Assembly: GCA_963971405.1 (NCBI GenBank)
Contig: OZ020491.1
Span: forward strand, 254,910 to 318,909
Length of the DNA stretch: 64,000 nucleotides
Reading direction: 5' to 3'
From: Psococerastis gibbosa
Taxonomy: Eukaryota; Arthropoda; Insecta; Psocodea; Psocidae
Shown: piece after piece, positions 32,415 to 43,439 of the stretch
Numbering within the stretch: position 1 is the stretch's first letter
How the letters are laid out: every line of letters begins with the position of its first letter
Notes under the pieces: generated by a model
What the model saw: only the letters and a program-made list of their open reading frames with translations
Told to the model about the DNA's origin: nothing
The model's database searches: none
Translations under genes and position numbers: made by a program

Positions 32415-32940
32415 AATCCATTTCGGCTCTGGCCTGCCGATCAGGTGTAGGGAGATTCCATGCAAGCGCAGACCCCGCTTTTCCTCTATGCTATTCTATG
32501 TACATATGTAATAAAATAAATAAAATAATAATAACATAAAATAAATACTTCATTCTTTTCCCGACCACAATATCAACACACTTGTGTTCCAAATTTGGAA
32601 CCACAATGACGACTATGAACTTTTACTTTTCAAAATTTTCACTTTGACTGGATGCCATCTAGAAATTGTTGATTTATCGTAAGTGTTGATTACCGTTATT
32701 GTAGATATAATCATAGGTTCTTTCAGTCAGATTTTATTTCATTCCTGCGATCAATATTAACTGAGATATGAATTATATGAGGTTATAATCGGCAGCCACC
32801 TATGAACTAAATAGTGGATCTAGCTGGTTAACGAACTCGACCAAGGCATTTGTGTGATCAATTTTTGTGCCAAGTTTAATCAAAGCGGAAATTCGGATAC
32901 TATTATTATTATTATAATATACATAAATAGACACACATAT
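32415..32940 (-). repeat. Family B repeat, reverse copy without MITE
   Basis: The copy reads in reverse: CGGCTCTGGCC, GCTTTTCCTCTATGCTA, then ACTTCATTCTTTTCCCGACC, GACTATGAACTTTTAC, TTTCACTTTGACTGGATG and AGTCAGATTTTATTTCATTC, ending in a TATTAT/ATACATA microsatellite. The tail site where other copies carry a MITE is not occupied. It also shows the uninterrupted TTTTCAAAATTTTCAC segment where the Helitron-like copy sits at 2523. Confidence 0.55.
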
Positions 32941-34595
32941 ACGGGCGGGCCATAACGCTAGGCGGACACGCGTAGCACCAGCCTCCCATAACGTTATCCG
33001 CTAATTTTTAAATTCCAGTTTTCTTCAATATTAATCGCTATTATTGCTTTGTTTTGGGTTCAAGGTGGAAGTATGCGGCATACGAAGCCTCCTAGTTAAG
33101 TAAAAAGTTTGCAAACCGACTTAATTAATTGATAATTAATATATTAGGTTTACTATAATGGCGTGTTCAAGTCGGTTCAATGCAATAGAATTGGCGCGAA
33201 ATCACGGCCATCTGATTGGCTTGAAACCGCAGTGAACCGTCGGTTGGACAGTATGGACGGGCTCAGCCGAATTTTTATTTGGGGCAGGGTGGGGGGGGGG
33301 GGGTCGCCGCAATTTAATATGATGACTATTGATTTTTTGCGCAACAATTTAAAATAATAATAATAAAAATTAAATTAATGTAAAAAATTCTATATTTAAT
33401 TTAAAAGTAGGTAGGCTACAAATATCACTAAAAAGTAAAATAAAGTATATGATGCTTTTGGAAAATGAATTATATTGTTAATAATTATATTATATCGTAG
33501 ACTATATACGCGGCATTAACGGGGTATCTATTAGCGGCTTACGATATTCAAACCACATTTCTGAAATTTATTTTGTGAAAAGTTGTCATGAAATTGTTTT
33601 CAAGGGTCAACGAAATACCCAAAGCGGTTTTCTTTTTTGAGTTATAGGCTGCTCCAAATTTGCTGGATTTCTTTGAGTTTATTGGTTACCCTTGTCAAGT
33701 TGCATATCAATTAAATTGACTTGAATATTTTCAATTAGAACTCGTTCCCCCTGATAAAGTGACCTGTCGATGATCTCATGCAGTTGTGGAGGATATAATT
33801 ATTTAATTCATGATAATGATATAACATGAATCTTCACATCTGGGCTGTATACAACACGATTGCATAACTAAACATTTGCAGTTTTTATAATTTTAGACAA
33901 TTAATTTCATCCACCAGCAAATAACAATGTTAAAAAATATTAAATAATAAAATAGGGCATCCATGCGTTGTTTATAAAATTCATTTTGAAAGCCTGTTGC
34001 GTGAACGTAATCATTGTTATCAATTTTTGACACCGAAAAAAAACTTTAGATTATAGAAGAAAGTTATTAATATAATTATTATGTAAGTATATGTAACTGC
34101 AAACAGGGGAGCCAGAGGATATCTCCCAGGGAGGGAGAATTTTAATAAATAGGCGAAAAATAATAGGTACCGTAAATCTTGATTTTTAAAAGATAACTTC
34201 GCCTTTATGTAGGTACATTGGGACTAGGTATCTAGGGTCAAGGGTGAATTATCAAGTCAAATCCATTGGGAAAGGCACGAATTTCCGGATCTGGACTATA
34301 TACAACACAGTTGCATAACTTAGCATTTGCAGATTTTGTACTTTAGCCTATTTATCCACCAGCACTGTAAAGAAATATTAAATACTAAAATAGGGCATTC
34401 ATGCGTGATTTATCCTGTTAAATCTGTTAAGTCTGATACGTGAACAGAAAAATATTCGTTGTTGATAGGATATGCTCCGTAAAGATGGGAGATACCTACA
34501 ATTGCAGCTACAAGTAAACATTTAAAATACTGGTAGGAAAAACCTTTTTTTTTCGCACCTGCCTCATTAAATATTTCCTCAGGGGGGACTCCAGC

Positions 34596-34980
34596 TAGTG
34601 GCGTAGCCAAGGGGGGAGGGTCAGCTGGGTCTGGACCCCCCCCCCCCCAAATGGACACCTGTTTCCATGTTAATAAAGTTATCGTCTCCAAAATCATTTT
34701 TTTGCCGACAAACCATTTCAGGCCTATATTTTAAGAAACTTTCCCCGGGGGAAACCGCCGGGCCCCCCTTCGGCCTGGGCAAGGGAAATTAAAATCATGC
34801 CCCTAATTAGTCCATGAGAACGGCTTTTCTATATTTTTGTAATATTTTAAAAAATCGGGGGTGGGGAAGTGCCAAATGAAACACTGCCCCCTTCGAAAGC
34901 CTATCGTAATTGGGCAAAATTTATGTATTGATGTTGCATGAAAACCAGACCCCCCTAAAAAAATTCCGGATACGCCATTG
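34596..34980. mobile_element. G-run MITE, longer member
   Basis: The left end (C/T)AGTGGCGTAGCCAAGG and the inverted right end CAATGGCGTATCCGG bracket 385 bp. ACTCCAGC and ACTCTAGC flank it, a 7/8 match for an 8-bp duplication. The interior has GGGGGAAACCGCCGGGCCCC, linking it to the minisatellite at 14043-14455. Confidence 0.55.
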
Positions 34981-35258
34981 ACTCTAGCCCCCCCCCCTGC
35001 CAGTAGTGCTGCCCCAATTCTTTACCACTACTTGACAGAGAAAGGCCATTCCATTTATGCACCTTATTGGCGCCCCAGTAATAAAAATCCAAGATCCTGA
35101 ACTGATCCGGGCCCATCCCCCCCCCCCCCATGTTTGCAGCGTACACTATATACAATGGAGCGAGTTTTAAGGATTTTAAAATATTATGAAGGTACCTCAC
35201 ATTCAGGGATGTCAGATGAACCCCCCCCCCCCCCCAATCTGGCTACGGTCATGGGGAC

Positions 35259-35373
35259 ATCGAGGGATCCGAAATTTAACTATAGGAAAATTATTTAGCA
35301 TGAAATTACTCATATTATCTATCTACTAATTGATCAAATAGGAAAGCATGTTCGAGTAAACTCGGACCGGCTC
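35259..35373 (+). mobile_element. Helitron-like element, 3' fragment
   Basis: Only the last 115 bp are present: GATCCGAAATTTAACTATAGG, ATCTATCTACTAATTGATCA, GGAAAGCATGTTCGAG and the stem-loop and CGGACCGGCTC end. It directly follows a C run and a CTGGCTACGG MITE end. Confidence 0.6.
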
Positions 35374-35577
35374 TTTTAGTTTTCCAGTCTAAAACTCAAT
35401 GTCCATTCATCGAACAAAGTCGCAGCTGCATATGGCTATGAACTGTCCAATATGGGATCCCTATAGCGACGTTGTACGGTCACGGAATTACCGCCTAACG
35501 TTATGCAAATCAGAGTGATGGTTCATCGCCCATAAGAAAATACACACCGCTACCGGATAACGTTATGGCTCGCTCGT

Positions 35578-36769
35578 ACATATAATTATATATTGTGACG
35601 ACACAGTTGGCTTTCCTTGTCGGTTTACACGCTTTGGCAAAGCATGTTAACTTGGCTTGGATTGTCCGACTCATGTTATTTCAGTTACTTCAATTGCTGA
35701 TACATGTACGTTTTCAGTCCTGCACTGTAGCTGCAAATGGTTATGCATGGGCAATTCAATCTTCTTACAGTGCAGGGCTTCAAACGGTCAATCCGAGGTT
35801 ATATATACGAGTGATCAGCTGTTTACCCCCACTTGTACTTTCCGTGGGCCGGTGTGAGTGTGTTACAGATATTGTGTTGTTTGACCAAGGTAACGAACTG
35901 CTCTCATTCTCTCAATCCGATTATCCATTATTTAATTGACTTGATATATTAAGAGGATATGTCACGTAGAAAATTGGCACCCCGAAATTAAATATTTTTC
36001 ATTTTTTATTTAATTAACTCAGCAAGTTATTAAAAATTTGACTCATCTAAGTTGTAGAGGACTACCTACTTCGTGCATCATATAATCAGGTATTTTTACT
36101 TTTCGGTTTTCTAGTTCTTCCAAAAATCCCAGAAATTTTAGTCGGCTCTGGTATTTATGAAAGAACTAAGGTACCAATAATTTAATTTTTCCTATTACAT
36201 GATGCATGAATCAGTCTTCTACAACTTCCAGGAGCCAAATCTTTAATGACTTCCTCTGTTAATTAAATAAAAAATAAAAAGTCAATAAAAACAACAAATT
36301 TTGGGGTGCTCATTCCCCCCATTCCAAATTATCCTACGTAGGCCCTATACAAAAAACAACAACATGCACAAACAATCTAGTGATGGGAGTCAAGCTGGTA
36401 TTTTATGAAATCAGCGACAAAATTTGTTATGATTTTTTAGATTTGGTATCTATATGGACACGTTTGCACTCGTTGTAGCACTGAATAGCTTTATACAAGA
36501 AGGTGGCGCGGGTGCTTGATTTAGTGTAATTTGGCAACGCCAAGTAGCCGATTTGTCTTGTGACTCTATTTCCCGCTGCCTTGCGATATAAAGAACAATG
36601 TAACTGAACAACTGTTATTATTATTATTATTATTATTATTATGGTTTGTACCACCTGACCTTGTTGCATTATAGATAGACAGGCAACATTTTTAATTTCA
36701 AAGAACAATTCGCTGGTATGAGAAAAACGAGGTCTACCCGTAAATAGATCCAATAGCAAATTTAAGGTC
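35578..36769. other. Unassigned sequence with (ATT)n
   Basis: No convincing gene. A 114-codon plus-strand frame (35595-35939) has hydrophobic runs but no recognised domain. An (ATT/TTA)n microsatellite of about 29 bases lies at 36614-36642. Confidence 0.3.
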
Positions 36770-37920
36770 TATCTCAATTTATATTACTGTATACCCATGT
36801 CTTCATCTATTCTTCCTCTTTCAGGTCATGCTATATTTGTTGTGATAAGGCAAGGGGTTCGACTTTGGGGGGTGGAAACGTGAGGAGGTGAGCCCAAATT
36901 TGGCCCAAATTTGCTGATTTTCATCGAAAATAGGCCTTTTTCGACCGCGTTTTTTGGGGTGTTAATATCAAGTTGAAAACTTCCAACTACTTTAGTTCTA
37001 TTCCACCTTAGCCGGCCGCCATACCAAGTTGAATCCAGCGGACCAGAGCAGGTTCAAAGCTGCAGATAACTTGGTCATGTGCACACTGCCGGTAGGGAAA
37101 CATGGTTGGACTTGTCCTGGTCACCTCCGAACTAATCGTGTGACTTCACTGTGTTTCCCAAGTGGTTCGGAATCCACTATAATCAGGAGGTCCCCTGTCC
37201 TATGGGCTGGTATCAGACAGTCAAGTCGGGGTCGCTCTATGGGCCTAAATATGAGGCCTAAGTCGTTATTAACCCGACAAACACTACTACTACTACTCTA
37301 TTCCACCTTTCTTACTCTTACATATATTCAGTTTTACAATCTGTTTCTTCGTTCAGGGTCAACTGAGTGTATAAGGCATTCGTGTTTCGGCGGAAAACAG
37401 GTTCAAAGGGTACTTACATATTTACATACATCGAGTAAAAAAATTCCACAGCCTGCTATTTTCAATTTAAATGAATTTTTAATGTCTCATTAGAAGCAGT
37501 ATGAATTTAATTATTAAGGTTTCAAACGAGTATAAATGCATAGTTTCAAATTTACCCGTTCACTCCTTAAACACGAGTGGAACACAAAATTAGTAAACTG
37601 AGACGCATTTCCAGCAATCACTTTTGAATTGCATGGGCGGGCTTAAAGCAATTTTTTGGGCAGATGTAGAAGGCCTGTCTTAATTTAATTATTATACCCA
37701 CGTCTTCGCCTATTCTTCTTTCAGGCCATGCTGTATTTGTGGTGTTCAAGCGAGGGGTTTGGCTTTGGGGGTGTGAAACGTCATAGGGTGCGCACGATTT
37801 TCAACAAAAATAGGCTTCTTTCGGCCGCGTTATTATCGTATTAAAAAATTGAAGCTACTTAAGGGCTTTTAAGGGCTTCTCTACTTTTCTTTCTCTTTCC
37901 AGCCATATATTATTTAAGTT
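36770..37920 (-). repeat. Family D repeat, reverse copy split by a SINE
   Basis: Two reverse units (36770-36996 and about 37310-37920) match 4060-5260: CTTCCTCTTTCAGGTCATGC, GGCAAGGGGTTCGAC, CGACCGCG and TTTTTGGGGTGTTAATATC in the first, and the CTTTCAGGCCATGCTGTATT unit in the second. A SINE-like insertion at 37010-37296 interrupts it. Confidence 0.5.
37010..37296 (+). mobile_element. SINE with 5S rRNA-like head (SINE3-type)
   Basis: The 287-bp insertion is flanked by a perfect 13-bp duplication, TCTATTCCACCTT (36997-37009 and 37297-37309), and ends in (ACT)n. Its first 31 bases align with the 5' end of animal 5S rRNA at about 23 positions, including CCATACCA, TGAAT and CGG at the right spacing. 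Further on, GGTTCAAAGCTGC and ATAACTTGGTCATG fall where the internal A and C boxes of a 5S gene would lie. That makes a Pol III SINE of the SINE3 class likely. The body and tail presumably derive from a partner LINE. The 5S comparison is from memory of the family and needs a search. Confidence 0.6.
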
Positions 37921-37929
37921 AAGGTTAAT

Positions 37930-38420
37930 TTAGGCGTTGTCACGTTAAACTATCGTCCGTAAACCGGCTTTACAACCGACTTACAGACAACCAATTTTTT
38001 TCATATGCACCTGAGCAGCTGACCCACACAGCAATACCATATTGAAGTCTCGATTGAAAGTATGCCATGTAAATTGTGACTTAGGCATTAACAGGCAATT
38101 TTTTTTTAAATTATAGAACAGCACATTTAATGGTCTAAGTGAGTTGTGAAGATTATTAAGTGTTAATTTCCATGTCAAATGAACTGCAAAGTATACGCCA
38201 AGATATCTAATAGTGCTTACATGACGAATGGCCGGACATTCGCAGTCCGTTACATTGCAATTGGATATACATGTATTTTTATATTAGGTACATTCCTGTA
38301 ATTTTCTACGTAGCATGTCCACTTAATCGCCCGCTGGGAATTATTCAGTAATTTTAATGCATCTTGGAACAACTGTTCTGTTAATACAGGGCAGTCTGGT
38401 TCTTCCTTTTATGCGGCTTG
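37930..38420 (-). pseudogene. LINE reverse transcriptase thumb fragment
   Basis: The minus strand encodes CECPAIRHVSTIRYLGVYFA, then HLTWKLTLNNLHNSLRPLNV, LFYNLKK, then TWHTFNRDFNMVLLCGSA and HMKKIG. This follows the I.YLG...D..L.W..H and Y..F.S...YGI..WG..... pattern of LINE polymerases. LTEQLFQDALKLLNNSQ at about 38340-38400 is likely its upstream part in another frame. It is truncated at both ends. Confidence 0.55.
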
Positions 38421-38718
38421 TCTTGCGTGCACGTGTCACACCATTTTCATGTTGACTGGTCACCATCTGACCATTACCACGCCTGGTAATAGTTGACAAC
38501 CTTCTTATTTGCTTATCACTAGCCAGCGTTCTACAACCCCTTTACACGACTGACCATAGGAATTCCATTTGTGGGGAAGTTTCAGTGGAAAATAGAAGGC
38601 TTTGGTCAAGAGGAGCAGAATTGTTCCTTGGTCTCGTTGGGTTGGAATGTTTGCGATTGGTTGCTCTTTGGTACACCAACTGTAATATTGTTACAATGAC
38701 CACCGTGGTTTGTTGCAG

Positions 38719-38873
38719 GTGCAATGCATGGACAGGCCGTCATGTTGCCACCGGAGGCCATGAGAAAGCTGATGATGACGGCTTACATCAGCCAATTGGT
38801 TAATGTGGAGTGTGCTTCAGCAGTGCAGTCTTGGAAAAATGGGAGTCTAGGTCTTACATCTTCCCGTCCTTAG
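38719..38873 (+). other. Candidate coding exon of an unknown gene
   Basis: A plausible acceptor, TTTGTTGCAG, precedes the stretch. From the ATG at 38724 a 49-codon frame opens with MHGQAVMLPPEAMRKLMM, continues TAYISQLVNVECASA and closes at a TAG at 38871. Possible donors inside it are TTG|GTTAAT and AAT|GTGGAG near 38798-38805. The residue pattern (amphipathic, Met-rich helix) looks like real protein, but I do not recognise it. It lies on the same strand as, and 0.8 kb before, the candidate exon at 39689. Confidence 0.3.
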
Positions 38874-38951
38874 ATGCTCTAGATGGTACACTCAATGCAG
38901 GTTATTACCGATACTTGTATCTACAGTAGTACTAATGTCAAGCCTTCTATG

Positions 38952-39270
38952 TTGGTGAGCTACTCTAAGCGAAAACACGCTGATGGATATTTCCAAATCA
39001 CATAGCAATCATTAGAGGGTTCAAATCCCGTTTTCGTCCATTTGACATGTCTTTCTCCAACTCCCCTGCCTGAAAATGTAATTGTAGTTATTAGTATTTA
39101 GTATGATTTTATTATTTAATTCTTACATTCTTATTGTACAAGTTAAAGAAGGAGAGATAGGGATATTTGAAGAATTCTTTTCGTGACAAATTGTAAAATC
39201 TGGGCTTAGCGTAGTGAACCTAGCCCTAACTCCGCTAGGTTGGATTTGTAATAGAACAAAAAAAGTCTTT
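38952..39270 (+). ncRNA. tRNA-like sequence, possible SINE
   Basis: GGTTCAAATCC at 39018-39028 is a canonical Pol III B box. TTGGTGAGCTACTCTAAGCG at 38952-38971 resembles the A-box region of Ser/Leu tRNAs. GCGAAAA (38970) can pair with TTTTCGT (about 39031), but then the A box falls outside, so the cloverleaf is not clean. Downstream AACCTAGC...GCTAGGTT forms a hairpin before an A run. This could be a tRNA-derived SINE or a tRNA relic. Confidence 0.3.
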
Positions 39271-39688
39271 ATTTATTTACCGGCCCGGGAAGAGCCCACA
39301 ATTTGGTAATTTAAAAGTAAAGATGAAGTAATATTTTTTAATCTATTTAATATTGGTGGTTCAGCCGCCACTGCTAGTCAGACTTTAACGGCTACTGTCA
39401 AATGCAGTGGATAAGGAATTCAGCTACCATAGTGGGCTCTTTCTTTCCCACGTTAGAATCCACATGTTAGCACTCTCGGATTCTTTGTTTATAAATGCGT
39501 GTACAGCTAATTATGACCATAGAGTTAACAATGCTAGAAAGAAAGAAAAAATTGTCTTTTTTTTCCATGTGGGCGAATTTTGGGCCTTTCGGCCCACTCT
39601 TACAATTAACCCATAGAGGGTTCATCTCTGGGACGTCACAACATCCTTATCTTCTACCGTTCCTTAACCTAGATAATATTATTTTCAG

Positions 39689-39873
39689 TGAGCGGTCAGT
39701 GCCAGCAGCGAAACCTACGAAGACAGCGGAACGAGGACGAGAGCGACAGCAGCGCGGCTACTCAGGTGCCCCACCCCATCTTGAGCATGCGACTGACAAA
39801 TCTCAATCAAATACTTGAGCAGTTTTGCAAAACTGAGCAAAGAAGTGTAAAAAGAATAACATTTGGTATTTGA
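39689..39873 (+). other. Candidate 3' terminal exon of an unknown gene
   Basis: A strong acceptor, AATATTATTTTCAG, precedes it. Two frames stay open. One reads SGQCQQRNLRRQRNEDESD, then PHPILSMRLTNLNQILEQF, and ends in ITFGI at a TGA (39871-39873). The other reads ERSVPAAKPTKTAERGRERQ and ends QSNT. The first has the better protein-like composition. Its GC content is higher than that of the neighbours. No domain is recognised. Confidence 0.3.
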
Positions 39874-41326
39874 GAGCACTTTGCTATTACAAATAAGTTT
39901 AGGTCTAAGTGCTCAAGGTGGGTGTTTCTTGTTTTACTATTGATTGAGTGCAAGGTTGTTTGTTACGCTGCAGTAGTCTATCTTCATAATTGATAATCGA
40001 AACTGTAATTGATTGGGCGTTTAAAATTCCTCTAGGACGACTAGCCCACTGTAAGGACCCGTTTAGAAATTCACAAGTTTGTAAAAGCTGCCGGGCGCCA
40101 TACAACATGGCATCTGCGGCAGCTATAAAAAGTAAATTAAATCCCAACAACAGGCCGCAACAAATGACATTCATTATTATTCTATGCCTTCTTTATTGAG
40201 AACAAGTCATAAACAATTCAAAGGGAGAGTACTGTAGTACATGCTTTGTTCTACTTGGCCAATGCGGCAATTTCTAGGGAAATTGTTTTTTCATTTAAAT
40301 TTTGTTGAACTTAAACTCAGTTACTGAGTACTGAATTCAAAAATTGACATAAAGCAGACTACTTAATTTGTAAGAAAGATACGTTATTTCGGCAAGCTCG
40401 AGAGGAAAGTTATTAGTAGGCCTTTACTTTTTAATGCTCAACTTAAGAGTAAGCTTTAAGGAGAGTGTAGATGAAGAAGATGCTGGTAAGTCTGTGGCAT
40501 TAGCATTTCCACTAAAAACCCTAAGTCTAGCCTGCAATGTCTATGCAACCTAACCTGGCGTCGAGCCAGCGTATGGACATGGACGTGTGGACTTGGGTTT
40601 CTTCAATCCCCACATCCACCCCACCGGTGTGATGTCATGGACTTAACAGCGTTTATCAAAGCTGGTTCGCTAACGTGTGGTACACGTCAGTTGTCAGGGC
40701 TGTAAATCAATTGCATTGTAGCATCAACATTGTACTATATAAATCTTTGAAGCTTGCCTACTAACTTTTTGCTCATTCTATTACTATTTTGAATTTAAAA
40801 GTCACGTCGTACTTACTCAGTATGTAGCATAAGACAGTAAAAGTTTTCATATAAATGTTGGTTATCAATTCCCTAAGATTACCGCAATGGCGTTTTCAGG
40901 AATATTCGGGTGCTGAAATTGTTGGTCTTAGTGTGCTTCGTAGTTTCACAGTTTTGTTATTATTATACCTGCAGTGACAAAGATGATGCACATCGAGTCG
41001 TTCTAATAAGTAATCAATATTTAAAGCACCGTCAATTTTTTTAAAAATAGAAATCGGCATTATATTTAACAGTGGGGGGGGGGGGGGGGGAGCTTTGCTT
41101 TGAAGTTGAAAGATAGGTTGAAATCTGCCGTGATTGTTTGTTCATGTGCGCGTCCTGATATCTTGTAGAGGAAACAGCAATGGTTCCTTCTCGCGGCTTT
41201 CTTTACACCCGGTACTCACTTACGATTCCGCACGAGCGCTTTGCCCACGTCTCTTTTCAATGTAGCCATAGGGCTAACAAGTGATTATATGATAGGGGTA
41301 GCAAATTTTTTTTTCCCTAAGGCCCG
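39874..41326. other. Unassigned sequence
   Basis: No supported gene. It contains an 18-G run at about 41073 and short open frames without motifs. Confidence 0.3.
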
Positions 41327-41635
41327 CTAGCTCATGGAAATCTTCTGATGTAGACGCTGTGTTTTCCACCAACCGTCCACCGAGCCTATGGCTACAATGG
41401 AAAGTTGACAGGCATCTTTAAAGGTGAATGCTATTGTGAGATTCATTAATCGCGATGTTATGTTTGTGACTTCCCTGACTGCTGTCTGAATAGTTAAGGT
41501 CCCTGCAATGATGTTCTGAGAAAGGATTGTGGCGTTGGTAAGAAGTTGCAGTAAGGTGTTGACTCGTTGGTGATTTGGTGAGCTGCTGAGCGGTATACAA
41601 CGCGGTATTGCAACGCCGTCGGGCACCTCAACCAC
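41327..41635 (-). pseudogene. I/Jockey-type LINE ORF1 C-terminal fragment
   Basis: The frame encodes VNTLLQLLTNATILSQNIIA, then GTLTIQTAVREVTNITSRLM. This parallels the end of the ORF1 at 52262-53230 (LLNTLNEAMSLSQHILQGTI, TIQAAASAVTSITGRMLSLA). It is therefore a short piece of the same LINE family, separated from the rest of the element. Confidence 0.6.
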
Positions 41636-41864
41636 TCAATGATTAGTATTTAGTTAGAACGCTTCTTCGTTTAGCAATGATAAGAACAAAGTGTTTTTCC
41701 TGTCTTTCGGTACTGCATTGACTATAAAATACTGTTTAAATTGGAATGGAGCATGCAATATAGCCTGCCTATATTGGTTATTGCCGGGCACTGCTTGTTT
41801 CAGTAGATGCTTTTGTCAATATTCCAAACAATTTAAAATACCTTTATTAATCCTCGTCGCCATT

Positions 41865-42118
41865 AGGCGGCAATTCCACCGGCGACTTCATTTGTGATTT
41901 GAGATTTTTGTTTGTTTTAAGGGGACTGTTATGTACCTACATAACTTATCTATTATAAATTAAGTTATAATATGGTAGAGACTTATTAATGATGTCTGCT
42001 ACCATTTTATAACTTAATTTGTAATAGATAAGTTAAGTGTCTACATAATATTCTCTAAAACAAAACAAACCAATCTCAAATCACAAATGAAGTAAAATCG
42101 CCGGTGGAATTGCCGCCT
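41865..42118. mobile_element. Hairpin MITE, about 120-bp arms
   Basis: The left arm (41865 to about 41990) and right arm (about 42000-42118) pair along nearly their whole length: AGGCGGCAATTCCACCGGCG, ATTTGTGATTTGAGA, TACATAACTTATCTATTA and their inverses. Small indels show some age. No coding content. Confidence 0.65.
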
Positions 42119-42360
42119 TTTGTATTGTTGATAAATAAAATAAAATGACATTGTATTAGTTTATTAACTCGACATGATCTATTTGTGTACAAAAATTTTT
42201 TTTAACCAATATGGTTATATTTTCGTTCTACTATTAAACCAGACACAACAATGTAACAATTAACCCACATGAAACTGTCATAATCTCAGGGATATATCCT
42301 GTTACCATTTTGATCTTTTTTATTTTTTTGAAAGCTGTATTAATTGCCGCTGATTGTTTA

Positions 42361-43200
42361 TACAGGGTGCTCAAGACCACCCGAACACATACTTTTTCTC
42401 GAAAAGAATGACTGTCAGAGGTCTTCTTTTTTTATCATTACAAAGTGGGGGTTCATGCATTTCTGGAAATTAGTTTCAATTTTTTTGGAAACCTGGGAGG
42501 GGGGTTTTTGGGGGATCTATATGGTGTTTCTCGGAATAATCAAATGTAAAGGTATGTCGAATTGCACATTATTGGAAAGCTTATTAAATGTTAATTCATA
42601 ATTTGCAAAAAGTTTGATTGTATCCCTACAGGTTCAGGTACAGGGAGTCCTTCAAAGTCAAACTTTGGGTACCTGTGGGCTGTTAGTGTGCTGAATGCTA
42701 AAAGTCAAACCCAGATTTTCTGATAAGAAATAACAGGGGTACATGATGATCTTACCTTGGGGTATCAGAGTTTTTCAGTTCAGGTATAGTAAACAGCTAA
42801 AGTTTGAGATTAAATTTCTCTAAAATATCAAACATCATATGGCATGTTGTACCTTAAATGAAAGCTTATTACAAGAGTTATCAAGTTAATTAAACAAATC
42901 GTACCTGAACGGGAAGAGGGTGGGAATAGGTCACCTAAAGCATGGCAAGTGACACCTCAAATGAAAGCTCATGACTTCAGCTTAACAATGACACACAAAT
43001 TTTAGTACCTGAACCTGCGCCTGAACGGGGAGGGGAGGGGGAAGGGTGGGAATAGGTCACCCGAAGCATGACAGGCTGTGCCTTAAATAGATGCTAATTA
43101 GAAGAGTTATCAAGTTAGTGAAACTAACAATACCACACGAATTTTAGAAACTAAACATGCGCCTAGAAACAATGAACATGTAGATTAATATATTTTTTTT
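42361..43200. repeat. Repetitive non-coding part of a mariner-like element
   Basis: It begins ACAGGGTGCTCAAGACCACC, an end typical of arthropod mariner-like elements. Irregular repeats follow, with CACCTAAAGCATGGC, TCAAATGAAAGCT, AGAGTTATCAAGTTA and GGGTGGGAATAGGTCACC blocks recurring near 42835, 42931 and 43059 (about 100-130 bp apart). The adjacent transposase relic reads on the minus strand towards this end. Confidence 0.45.
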
Positions 43201-43439
43201 AAACATTGTGTCCTTAAAAACAATACAGTAAATTAAATAATCATGGAGAGGAAACATCTCATTGTCTGATATGCTCAAAATGGCCGCCATTGCGAGCCAG
43301 GCACTATATAATACAATACAATAATTTTATATTTATATTTCCTTAAAAAAAAGTTAAATGACATTAACAATAATATGCTATACTGGGCACTGTCGTGTTC
43401 GTAAGAGCAGGCTGTTTTGCCCACGAATTATTTCTTATT

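Larger units (their letters stand above)
32941..35577. mobile_element. 2.6-kb element with short TIRs
   Basis: The left end ACGGGCGGGCCATAACG and the inverted right end ACGAGCGAGCCATAACG match at 15 of 17 positions. ACATAT lies outside both (32935-32940, 35578-35583), a possible 6-bp duplication. Inside are two direct repeats of about 150 bp (33832-33983 and 34275-34425, sharing ATACAACAC, TTGCATAACT, ATCCACCAGCA and AAAATAGGGCAT), a G-run MITE, and a 3' fragment of the Helitron-like family. No transposase frame is seen. The superfamily is uncertain. Confidence 0.45.

Noticed and set aside
35595-35939. A 114-codon frame with hydrophobic stretches, suspected membrane protein
   Set aside because: No signal peptide logic, no homology that I recognise, and competing frames of similar quality; left as unassigned.
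36427-36759. A 110-codon frame with a poly-Ile stretch
   Set aside because: The Ile run is an (ATT)n microsatellite.
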